Shown: positions 16,287 to 22,914 of the stretch, piece by piece
Layout of the letters: each line of letters opens with the position of its first letter
Position numbering within the stretch: position 1 is the first letter of the stretch
Origin: Caryophanales bacterium UBA3835
GTDB lineage: Bacteria; Bacillota_I; Bacilli_A; RFN20; CAG-826
Reading direction: 5' to 3'
Assembly: GCA_002392945.1 (NCBI GenBank)
Contig: DGHZ01000060.1
Span: forward strand, 1-22,914
DNA: 22,914 bases
Notes under the pieces: generated by a model
Told to the model about the DNA's origin: nothing
What the model saw: the letters and a program-made list of their open reading frames with translations, nothing else
The model's database searches: none
Program-made: the position numbers and the translations under genes

Positions 16287-16315
16287 TTGGACTATGAATA
16301 ATATAGCGATTTAAT
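16287..16315 (+). promoter_or_regulatory. Promoter of surE
   Basis: TTGGAC (16287-16292), a 17-nt spacer and TTTAAT (16310-16315). Start is predicted about 16322, giving a leader of about 20 bases that has no Shine-Dalgarno-like sequence before ATG 16342. Confidence 0.55.
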
Positions 16316-16341
16316 ATATTTTTATATAAAATTATTAATAG

Positions 16342-17049
16342 ATGAATATTCTACTCACTAATGATGATGGATATACCGCTTTAGGGATAAAAACACTTAA
16401 AGCGCTTTTAAGCAAGTATGGTAATGTCATTGTGGCTGCTCCTAAAACAGTGATGTCTGCTAAAAGTGTAGCTTTAAATTTAGTAGAACCTATTGAAGTT
16501 ATTAAAGAAAGTGATGACTTATATATTGTTGATTCTACTCCAGCAGATGCAGTGGCGTATGCTTTAAGTAATATCGATATTAAATTTGATCTAGTAGTTT
16601 CTGGAATAAACCACGGACATAATATCTCTTATGATACGATGTATAGTGGGACTATAGGAGCTTGTTTACAAGCTTTAACATATCGTATACCCGCTATAGC
16701 GATTTCTGCTGAACATAATTTTAAATTAGTTGAAGAATATTTTGATATAGTGATGTCTTATATAAAGACACATAACTTATTATCAAAAGAATATTTATTA
16801 AATATTAATTTCCCACTAGGGGATAAAGTTATTGGTATCAAAGATACCCATATCTTCTATAGAAAAGAAGTTACTTATTATGAACCTAGAGGAAACAATA
16901 AATATCAAGCATTAAGAAAATTAAAAGACGAAGAGTGTAACGATGCTAATAGTGACGTTTACGCCGTACATCATGGATATATTTCTATATCTAGACTTGG
17001 AAAGACACTAGACTACTATGAGCAAAGTTATAATCAAGGACAGCAATAA
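16342..17049 (+). CDS. surE: SurE 5'/3'-nucleotidase
   Basis: 235 residues. The start is fixed by the family N-terminus MNILLTNDDGY. Metal and active-site landmarks are Asp8 and Asp9 of NDDG, Ser39 in VMSAKSV and Asn90 in SGINHGHN, followed by the SGTIGA segment. SurE is a cytosolic, metal-dependent phosphatase of nucleoside 5'- and 3'-monophosphates. Length is normal for the family (about 230-260). There is no ribosome site, unlike neighbouring genes. Its last 32 bases overlap the start of the next gene in another frame. Confidence 0.94.
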   Translation: MNILLTNDDGYTALGIKTLKALLSKYGNVIVAAPKTVMSAKSVALNLVEPIEVIKESDDLYIVDSTPADAVAYALSNIDIKFDLVVSGINHGHNISYDTMYSGTIGACLQALTYRIPAIAISAEHNFKLVEEYFDIVMSYIKTHNLLSKEYLLNINFPLGDKVIGIKDTHIFYRKEVTYYEPRGNNKYQALRKLKDEECNDANSDVYAVHHGYISISRLGKTLDYYEQSYNQGQQ

Positions 17050-19558
17050 GTTTAATAATCAAAAACCTCCAGTAAAGAAGATGTGGTGGAGATATCTTTT
17101 GATGTGGTTCTCCGGAGTATTTTCTGCATTTATTATTGTAGGCTTAGTAGCCTTAATTATGTCTACTTCATTTACTTCTAAAGAAGTACTAACTTTATTT
17201 GGAGTTAATGTAGATGCCGTACTTCAACCATATTATCAAGGTATGTCTTTACTTAATTTAGCAACTACTTTACCAACTTTAAAATATGAAACTTTAGGAG
17301 ATGTTTATCAAGTTACTCCTTTAGCCAGAGACTTAGTGGAAAAGACTATTAATCCTGTTTTAGAAAAAGAATTACATTTTGGTTATGACTGGGATGAGAT
17401 ATCTACTAAACCATTTAAATTACCAGTTAAAGAAAGAGAAGATGGTTCAGTAGATCCTTATGAAGATTTATCGACATATATTGGTAGGGCTATTAAAGAG
17501 GGCGTATATTTATGTGATTTCTTTAATAGTGATCTGCCGGCTTTAATTGATTTCTTCTTATATCCTAAAGATGAATATGGAGAGTTTAATTATGATGACC
17601 CATATTGCTTAATGGATTATATCAACGCTGGTAGTGAATTCTTCGATAACATCATTAATAGCATTAAAGTCAAAGACATTACTGGAGTGACCGGGATTAA
17701 AATAATTGATGATGAAAACGGAATTGGTAATTGGGGATTAAATGATTTTACCAATGAGAATGTGGATACGATTCCTTTATCTTTACTTTTAGATCCAGAA
17801 TCCACTAATCCACTCATAGTGACACTTCGTGATAGTTGGACTGTCGGTGATTTAAAAGATGAAAGTAACTTTGAAGGTTTATTACTTTCAGATGTTATTT
17901 CTATTACTGAAGATTCTCCTAAGATATTAGTAAAATTAGTGGAACTAGGTTATACCATTGGTCAACTAGAAACCACTAACTTATATACAGTATTAACTAT
18001 CGATGATGTTTTTGATGTTAGTGATAATAAGTTATTGGATGCTTTAAAAGACGTTTATTTAATAGATTTAGAAGATGAAGACACTATTTTAGGTTTACAT
18101 CTAGGTGATGTTTTACCAACTACTTCAGCAGGTAACACAATTATTGATAAGTTCGCCGATAAGACATTATCAGAATTATCAAAAATGGATATTAATAAAA
18201 TTAAGTTAACTGAGATATTCTCTGAAGAAGAAATTAAAGACGAGAAAAATAAGATATTAAAAGCCTTAGTGGAATCTGATCCAGATATCACTATTGGGGC
18301 TTTAAAAGACGCATCTATTATTCAATCTTTAGAAATAGGCGATATTTTAGATGATGAACAAATACAAAAGAATTCTATTATTAAAGCTTTAGCGGATTCA
18401 GGAACTAAGATTGGTGATATTCCTAGTACCATTAATACCCTAACCATTGGTGAACTATTAGATATTAATGTTACTGATCCAAAAACCTCCGCTTTATTAA
18501 AGAAATTAGCGGGGTATCATACTAATGAATTATCAACATTTGTTGATGATATCACTATTGGTGATGTGATGACTGACTTTAGTGATTATAAAACTTTAGA
18601 TAACGACGAAGTGAAAAACACTAAGATATCTAATTTAAATGACGTGATTGCGGTTTTAAAGACTAATCTTATATTAAGCGATATTGTCGATATCGATGGA
18701 GAATCTCCTTTGATTTTACAAAAACTTAAGGGTGAGAAATTAACTGACCTTGAAGAGACGATTAAAACTCTTACTTTAGGAGACTTTGTTAGTATTTCCT
18801 CTAGTTCACCTTTAATTTTACAAAAATTAGCGGGTTTCACTTTAAATGATTTAGAAGGTGGAGTGAAAGATTTAACGTTAAAAGATATTGTCACTATTAA
18901 GGAGGATTCACCTCAAATCATTAAGTCTTTAAAAGATGTTAAGATATTTGATGGTAGCTCTTTAATAGAAAGAATGAATTCATTAAAGCTTTGTGATGTT
19001 TATGATGGTGAATCCCTAAGCGGTGTATTTAAATATCTTTGGGATGATAATAATGAAGGAGATATTTTAATCACCGATCTTCCTTCGGCAGTTAATGACT
19101 TACCAGTTACTAAAATATTAGAAGACCATATTTATTTAGATGATGATACTAAAGCCAAATATTATGATGCGATAGATAAAAAATATTATACTTATTCAGA
19201 ATTAGTGGATGGCTTATCTCCAACTGGTCATGAAGTTACTATGTATAAACGAATTCATCCAATATATTGGTTCTTATTAACGGAAAGTGATGAAAAATTT
19301 GATAGTAACACTAAATATTATGTATTAGGTAAAGGAAATGAATACACGATTAATAGTGGACTAGAAAAACTTAGTGTTAACTTTACTTATCACATGCAAA
19401 GTGAAACCTTATTAGAACTATATGATGCGGGTGTTATTGATAATAGCGCAATTAAAAGAACTGATTTAACCGACACTTTTTATCTAGGACAAAGGCTAGG
19501 TGATATTACAATGTCTAATTTTTTAGCCCTTTGTGTTAACATTATTAAAACATTGTAG
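17018..19558 (+). CDS. Membrane-anchored protein with about twelve degenerate 37-residue repeats
   Basis: 846 residues, not recognised. The N-terminus is short and basic (residues 1-23, with KKMWWR), followed by one hydrophobic segment at about 24-48, so the rest should lie outside the cell. Residues 252-700 are a solenoid-like series of repeats with consensus L-x-Φ-(G/S/T)-(D/E)-(I/V)-Φ, then Ser-Pro or Asn, IΦxxL(K/A)g, and a second TΦxDL. The units start at 252, 288, 326, 360, 395, 438, 475, 512, 551, 585, 619, 656 and 695. The protein is strongly acidic outside the anchor. Residues 705-846 are unrelated to the repeats. ATG 17018 overlaps surE by 32 nt, which suggests coupling; the alternative start is ATG 17081 (Met22), which would still keep the membrane segment. 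A scaffold or binding role is only inference. Confidence 0.85.
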   Translation: MSKVIIKDSNKFNNQKPPVKKMWWRYLLMWFSGVFSAFIIVGLVALIMSTSFTSKEVLTLFGVNVDAVLQPYYQGMSLLNLATTLPTLKYETLGDVYQVTPLARDLVEKTINPVLEKELHFGYDWDEISTKPFKLPVKEREDGSVDPYEDLSTYIGRAIKEGVYLCDFFNSDLPALIDFFLYPKDEYGEFNYDDPYCLMDYINAGSEFFDNIINSIKVKDITGVTGIKIIDDENGIGNWGLNDFTNENVDTIPLSLLLDPESTNPLIVTLRDSWTVGDLKDESNFEGLLLSDVISITEDSPKILVKLVELGYTIGQLETTNLYTVLTIDDVFDVSDNKLLDALKDVYLIDLEDEDTILGLHLGDVLPTTSAGNTIIDKFADKTLSELSKMDINKIKLTEIFSEEEIKDEKNKILKALVESDPDITIGALKDASIIQSLEIGDILDDEQIQKNSIIKALADSGTKIGDIPSTINTLTIGELLDINVTDPKTSALLKKLAGYHTNELSTFVDDITIGDVMTDFSDYKTLDNDEVKNTKISNLNDVIAVLKTNLILSDIVDIDGESPLILQKLKGEKLTDLEETIKTLTLGDFVSISSSSPLILQKLAGFTLNDLEGGVKDLTLKDIVTIKEDSPQIIKSLKDVKIFDGSSLIERMNSLKLCDVYDGESLSGVFKYLWDDNNEGDILITDLPSAVNDLPVTKILEDHIYLDDDTKAKYYDAIDKKYYTYSELVDGLSPTGHEVTMYKRIHPIYWFLLTESDEKFDSNTKYYVLGKGNEYTINSGLEKLSVNFTYHMQSETLLELYDAGVIDNSAIKRTDLTDTFYLGQRLGDITMSNFLALCVNIIKTL
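17771..19117 (+). repeat. Array of degenerate 34-43-residue protein repeats
   Basis: Residues 252-700 of the protein at 17018. The clearest adjacent units begin LILSDIVDIDGESPLILQKL, LTLGDFVSISSSSPLILQKL and LTLKDIVTIKEDSPQIIKSL (starts 551, 585, 619; periods 34, 34 and 37). Outer units are more diverged and range to 43 residues. The DNA copies are not near-identical, so recent slippage is unlikely. Confidence 0.8.
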
Positions 19559-19577
19559 TTTTTTGCCATAAATTCCA

Positions 19578-19607
19578 TATACAACAATTTTAAAATTGTT
19601 ATATAAT
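19578..19607 (+). promoter_or_regulatory. Aldolase promoter with an 18-bp palindromic operator candidate
   Basis: TATACA (19578-19583, weak -35), an 18-nt spacer and a perfect TATAAT (19602-19607). AACAATTTTAAAATTGTT (19583-19600) is a perfect palindrome that occupies nearly the whole spacer. The ribosome site AGAGGA precedes ATG 19630. Confidence 0.6.
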
Positions 19608-19629
19608 ACAAAAGAAAAGAGGAAATAAT

Positions 19630-20604
19630 ATGCCATTAGTTAACACTATTGAAATGTTTGAAAAGGCCTATAAAGGCGGTTATGCCATTGGCGCTTTTAA
19701 CTGCAACAACATGGAAATTGTTCAAGCCATTACTGAAGCAGCTAAAGAATGTAATTCTCCAGTTATTTTACAAGTTTCTGCTGGAGCTAGAAAATATGCT
19801 AAACCTGTCTATTTAAAGAAAATGGTGGAAGCAGCTGTAGAAGATACAGGCTTACCAGTTGTTTTACATTTAGACCACGGCGCAGATTTTGAAATTTGTA
19901 AAGATTGTATCGATGGTGGTTTCACTTCAGTTATGATTGATTGCTCAAGTAAACCATTTGAAGAGAATATCGCAATTACTCGTAAGGTTGTTGAATACGC
20001 TCACGCCCATAAACCATATGTTACCGTTGAAGCTGAACTTGGAACTTTAGCAGGTATTGAAGATGATGTTAAAGTGGAACATGGTGCCGAAAGCTACACT
20101 AAGCCAGAAGACGTTGAAGAATTCGTTAAAAGAACTGGTTGTGATAGCCTAGCTATCGCTATTGGTACTTCTCACGGAGCTTATAAATTTAAACCAGAAC
20201 AATGTACTAGAGACCCAAAAACCGGAAAACTTCTTCCACCTCCACTTAGATTTGATATCTTAGAAGAAGTATCTAGAAGACTTCCAGGATTCCCAATTGT
20301 TTTACACGGTTCCAGCTCAGTTAACCAAGAATACGTTGACATTATTAACGCGCACGGCGGCAAACTCGTTGATGCGGTTGGTGTTCCAGAAGAACAACTT
20401 AGACACGCTGCTAGATTAGCGGTTTGTAAAATTAATATCGATAGCGATCTCCGTTTAGCAATGACTGCGGGAATTAGAGAGCACTTCGATGAACATCCAG
20501 ATCACTTTGACCCACGTCAATATGTCGGTGATGGTCGTAAATATGTCAAAGAACTCGTGAAACATAAAATCACTGAAGTTCTTGGCTCTAACGACAAGAT
20601 TTAA
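19630..20604 (+). CDS. fba: Class II fructose-1,6-bisphosphate aldolase
   Basis: 324 residues; AGAGGA precedes the ATG. Zinc-aldolase landmarks are LDHGAD with catalytic Asp82 and Zn ligand His83, AELG with Glu136, GTSHGAYK with His182, LHGSSS with His226, and the phosphate-binding NIDSDLR segment. The enzyme cleaves fructose-1,6-bisphosphate to DHAP and glyceraldehyde-3-phosphate in glycolysis. Length and motifs fit the class IIB bacterial form. The gene stands alone between its own promoter and a strong terminator. The palindrome in its promoter suggests repression by a dimeric regulator. Confidence 0.95.
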   Translation: MPLVNTIEMFEKAYKGGYAIGAFNCNNMEIVQAITEAAKECNSPVILQVSAGARKYAKPVYLKKMVEAAVEDTGLPVVLHLDHGADFEICKDCIDGGFTSVMIDCSSKPFEENIAITRKVVEYAHAHKPYVTVEAELGTLAGIEDDVKVEHGAESYTKPEDVEEFVKRTGCDSLAIAIGTSHGAYKFKPEQCTRDPKTGKLLPPPLRFDILEEVSRRLPGFPIVLHGSSSVNQEYVDIINAHGGKLVDAVGVPEEQLRHAARLAVCKINIDSDLRLAMTAGIREHFDEHPDHFDPRQYVGDGRKYVKELVKHKITEVLGSNDKI

Positions 20605-20619
20605 TTTATAATTCAAACC

Positions 20620-20649
20620 AAAAGGAGCGAAATTTAATCGCTCCTTTTT
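20620..20649 (+). terminator. Terminator of fba
   Basis: AAAAGGAGCGA (20620-20630), loop AATTTAA, TCGCTCCTTTT (20638-20648): 11 perfect base pairs ending in a T run. Confidence 0.93.
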
Positions 20650-20661
20650 ATGTTGAAACAA

Positions 20662-20690
20662 TTTACAAATCAGCATCAATCACATATAAT
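20662..20690 (+). promoter_or_regulatory. Promoter of the AAA ATPase gene
   Basis: TTTACA (20662-20667), a 17-nt spacer and TATAAT (20685-20690); start near 20697. The leader contains the perfect 12-bp palindrome CTCAGTACTGAG (20706-20717), a possible operator or small hairpin, and a poor ribosome site GGCGGG (20724-20729). Confidence 0.7.
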
Positions 20691-20735
20691 AAAATCGACA
20701 AAAACCTCAGTACTGAGAGAAATGGCGGGTATATT

Positions 20736-22067
20736 ATGTTTAAAAGAGATAAATATCTTCAACAATTAATAAAAGGCAAAGGGAACAATTTAATTAAAGT
20801 AATTACGGGTGTACGAAGATGTGGCAAATCATATCTTCTTAATACTATTTTTTATAACTATTTAAAAAATGAGTGTTTAATTAAAGAACAAAATATAATT
20901 AAGTTTGCTTTTGATTCTGAAGAAGACATTGCAAAGCTTGATAAATATTTACCTGATCAACCAACAACTTATAGAGTTGGTAATCAAAAATTAGTTAATG
21001 ATAGAAAATTTTTACTTTATATAGCTGAGTTAACAAGTAGTAATAAAGATTACTTTTATTTATTGTTAGACGAAATACAAATTCTTGATGAGTTTGTAAG
21101 AGTTTTAAACGGATTTCTAAAACACGCTAACTTTGATGTTTATGTTACCGGCAGCAATTCAAGATTTTTATCTAGTGAAGTTGATACTGAATTTGGCGGA
21201 AGAGGAGATAGAATACACCTTCTCCCATTATCGTTTTCTGAATATTTGACTGGCGTTAGTTTATACAAAAGAGATGCACTAGATTCATATATTAGGTATG
21301 GTGGTATCCCGCTAGTCCAGCTCAAAAACGATGATGAAGACAAAATCAAAGAAACTTTATCGATTTATAAAGAAACTTATTTAAAAGATGTCAAAGATAG
21401 ACATCAAAATATTGATTTAATTAAAGTTGATGAAACATTAAAGGTAATTGCTTCTATGATTTCAACTCCCATCAACCCTACTAAAATAGAAAATACGTTT
21501 AATAGCAAATATAAAATTGTCTTAACAAACGACGCTATAAGTAATTATATTGGTTGGTTTGAAGAAGCATATTTATTAAATAAAGTGTTGCGGTATAACA
21601 TCAAAGGAAGAAAATACATTGGCACTCCTTATAAGATTTATTTTGAAGATGTCGGCATTAGAAATGCGATTTTAAATTTTAGAGAAGTGGATGAAACTGA
21701 TCTGATTGAAAACATTGTTTATAACGAACTTAGATATCGAGGTTTTAATGTTGATGTTGGTGTTGTAACCATTAAAACTAATAGTGGTAGAAAAGATAAA
21801 AATGGTAACGATATTTATGTTGATAAAGATACCGAATGTGATTTTGTCGCTAACAAAGGAAATAAAACTTATTACGTTCAAGTAGCATTAGATATTTCTT
21901 CTGAGGAAAAAAAAGATCAAGAATACGAATCAATTAGAAACATACCTGATTCTTTTAAAAAAGTCATTGTTGTTAAAAACGAAGGGAAACATTATTACAC
22001 TAATGAAGGATTTTTAAGAATAAGCTTATTAGATTTCTTAATGAATCAAGATTCTTTAGATTGGTAG
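20736..22067 (+). CDS. AAA ATPase with DUF4143-type C-terminus
   Basis: 443 residues. Walker A is GVRRCGKS (25-32), Walker B is LLLDE (109-113), and TGSNSR (138-143) is the sensor-1 segment. GRGDRIHLLPLSFSEY (154-169) is typical of the AAA_14 family. Residues about 210-290 are helical (winged-helix-like). About 320-425 match DUF4143, with a restriction-endonuclease-like pattern: IENIVYNELRYRGF, then ECDFVA (Glu367, Asp369) and YYVQV, where Gln382 stands where an E-x-K would be expected. The family is abundant and variable in bacterial genomes; its function is poorly known, with proposals including DNA-related ATPase and toxin-like roles. It has its own promoter. The family is often mobile between strains, but no transposon or attachment site is visible here. 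Confidence 0.88.
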   Translation: MFKRDKYLQQLIKGKGNNLIKVITGVRRCGKSYLLNTIFYNYLKNECLIKEQNIIKFAFDSEEDIAKLDKYLPDQPTTYRVGNQKLVNDRKFLLYIAELTSSNKDYFYLLLDEIQILDEFVRVLNGFLKHANFDVYVTGSNSRFLSSEVDTEFGGRGDRIHLLPLSFSEYLTGVSLYKRDALDSYIRYGGIPLVQLKNDDEDKIKETLSIYKETYLKDVKDRHQNIDLIKVDETLKVIASMISTPINPTKIENTFNSKYKIVLTNDAISNYIGWFEEAYLLNKVLRYNIKGRKYIGTPYKIYFEDVGIRNAILNFREVDETDLIENIVYNELRYRGFNVDVGVVTIKTNSGRKDKNGNDIYVDKDTECDFVANKGNKTYYVQVALDISSEEKKDQEYESIRNIPDSFKKVIVVKNEGKHYYTNEGFLRISLLDFLMNQDSLDW

Positions 22068-22096
22068 AGTAAATAAACTAACAAGAAGAAAAAAAG

Positions 22097-22531
22097 ATGA
22101 ATGTTATCTTTATATGCCACGGAAATATTTGTCGATCCCCTGTAGCAGAGATTCTTTTTTCTGATTTAGTAAAAGAAAATAAATTAGATATCAACGTTTC
22201 TAGTAAAGCGACTTCTTTAGAAGAAATAGGTAATGACATCTATCCTCCTATGAGAAGAGTGCTACATAATCATGGTTATATAGATGTACATCATTCCGCA
22301 ACTAGAATCTCTAGAAGTGAATTTGAAGAGGCTGATTACATCTTTTATATGGATAAGAACAATTTATATTATTTAGAGAGATTATTTGGCCCTAGTGATA
22401 AATATCATTTAATTACTGAATATTTAGATAATATAGAAATAGAAGACCCGTGGTATACAGATAGATTTGAATTTGTATATCAAAGAATTAAAAAAGCAGT
22501 GGAATCCATTATTAAACACATAAAAAAATAA
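22097..22531 (+). CDS. Low-molecular-weight protein-tyrosine-phosphatase family protein
   Basis: 144 residues. The P-loop CHGNICRS gives the C-x5-R signature with nucleophile Cys7 and Arg13, at the N-terminus as in the family. The general acid is Asp117 in EDPWY, with Tyr120 after it. Length is typical (about 140-160). Substrates may be phosphotyrosine or phosphoarginine proteins; the sequence alone does not decide. The Thr that often follows the first glycine in arginine phosphatases is not present (HGNICRS), which favours the tyrosine type weakly. The ribosome site is poor (AAGAAG about 8-13 nt upstream). It follows the ATPase gene by 29 nt with no terminator between, so they may be co-transcribed. 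Confidence 0.92.
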   Translation: MNVIFICHGNICRSPVAEILFSDLVKENKLDINVSSKATSLEEIGNDIYPPMRRVLHNHGYIDVHHSATRISRSEFEEADYIFYMDKNNLYYLERLFGPSDKYHLITEYLDNIEIEDPWYTDRFEFVYQRIKKAVESIIKHIKK

Positions 22532-22552
22532 CTCGGTGTAATCCGAGTTATT
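22527..22552. terminator. Bidirectional terminator between the phosphatase and mscL
   Basis: AATAACTCGG (22527-22536), loop TGTAAT, CCGAGTTATT (22543-22552): 10 perfect pairs. An A run on the left serves the - strand and a T-rich run on the right serves the + strand. The left arm contains the phosphatase stop codon. Confidence 0.88.
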
Positions 22553-22569
22553 CTTTCAAAGAATAAAGA

Positions 22570-22914
22570 TTATTTTTCTTCTTTCTTTTCTTCTTCAGCT
22601 GGAGCTTCTTCTTTTTTCACTTTTGCTTCTAATTTAGCTTTAGCTTCAACGCCTTTTCTATGAACACTATTAATGACCTTAATAATGATGAAGAGGATGA
22701 GAGCGACTAATAAGAAGTTAATAATTGCAGAGATGAATGCGCCCCAGTCAATATAGTTGGTTTTTGCCCAATCAACTGCAACACCGGATGGTAAGTCGGC
22801 TAATCTTTCATAGAATAAACCATCGGTACCAATGATATTTCCTAAAATGGTTCTTGCTGATTCTAAACCGCCTCTACCACCAATTAACCAGTTGATGAGT
22901 GGTTGAAGAATGCC
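22570..22914 (-). CDS. mscL: Large-conductance mechanosensitive channel, C-terminal part (5' truncated)
   Basis: The - strand is open from the window end to a stop at 22570-22572 (115 codons including stop). The translation runs from GILQPLINWLIGG through a loop with TDGLFYERLADLPSG to IDWGAFISAIINFLLVALIL, the second transmembrane helix, then FIIIKVINSVHRKG. The tail is rich in Lys/Glu/Ala, as in MscL proteins, though longer and more charged than usual. MscL is a pentameric membrane-tension valve that releases solutes on hypo-osmotic shock. The first transmembrane helix and the start lie beyond the window. It converges on the phosphatase gene. Confidence 0.88.
   Translation of the reverse strand, partial: GILQPLINWLIGGRGGLESARTILGNIIGTDGLFYERLADLPSGVAVDWAKTNYIDWGAFISAIINFLLVALILFIIIKVINSVHRKGVEAKAKLEAKVKKEEAPAEEEKKEEK

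Noticed and set aside
19583..19600. Rex or CcpA operator before fba
   Set aside because: The palindrome lacks the TTGTGA half-site and the CcpA core; only an unnamed operator can be proposed.
1..22914. CRISPR array, insertion sequence, prophage or integron
   Set aside because: No regularly spaced DNA repeats, transposase, integrase or terminal inverted repeats were seen.

Overview
The window comes from a low-GC, Gram-positive-type bacterium of the Bacilli/Mollicutes neighbourhood, most likely an uncultured gut or rumen lineage of the RF39 / Acholeplasma / Erysipelotrichales kind. The placement is inferred from AT-rich DNA, AGGAG-type ribosome sites, a secretome of lipoproteins and single-pass anchored proteins, and housekeeping families typical of Firmicutes. 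TGA is a stop here (it ends the serine dehydratase and the solute-binding-protein genes) and Trp is TGG, so this is not a code-4 Mycoplasma or Spiroplasma.

Layout, left to right. 1-4241: the 3' end of a serine O-acetyltransferase, a large Ig-like/OB-like lipoprotein and an iron-sulfur L-serine dehydratase, closely packed on the + strand. 4319-7759: an unusually large, orphan family-5 solute-binding protein. 7841-10038: an M18 aminopeptidase translationally coupled to a PAP2-type membrane phosphatase. 10090-10166: tRNA-His with encoded CCA. 10245-11119: a ThiS-like sulfur carrier overlapping a ThiF/HesA-like adenylyltransferase. 11120-11611: the only long gene-free stretch, packed with consecutive RNA helices ahead of a 1304-residue surface protein (11612-15526). 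Then come a six-helix membrane protein, SurE nucleotidase, an 846-residue membrane-anchored protein made of about a dozen degenerate repeats of roughly 37 residues, class II fructose-bisphosphate aldolase, a DUF4143-type AAA ATPase and a low-molecular-weight phosphatase. On the - strand, convergent, is the C-terminal part of MscL, cut by the window end.

Four themes stand out. First, serine use: CysE diverts serine to cysteine and SdaA degrades it to pyruvate. Second, peptide scavenging: a peptide-type binding protein followed by an M18 aminopeptidase. Third, a heavy investment in exported proteins of unknown function (genes at 203, 4319, 11612 and 17018). Fourth, two regulatory puzzles: the structured leader at about 11184-11590, and a perfect 18-bp palindrome filling the spacer of the aldolase promoter. 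The best candidates for something undescribed are that leader RNA, the repeat protein at 17018-19558, and the orphan ThiS/ThiF pair whose ThiF partner has lost the usual cysteines.
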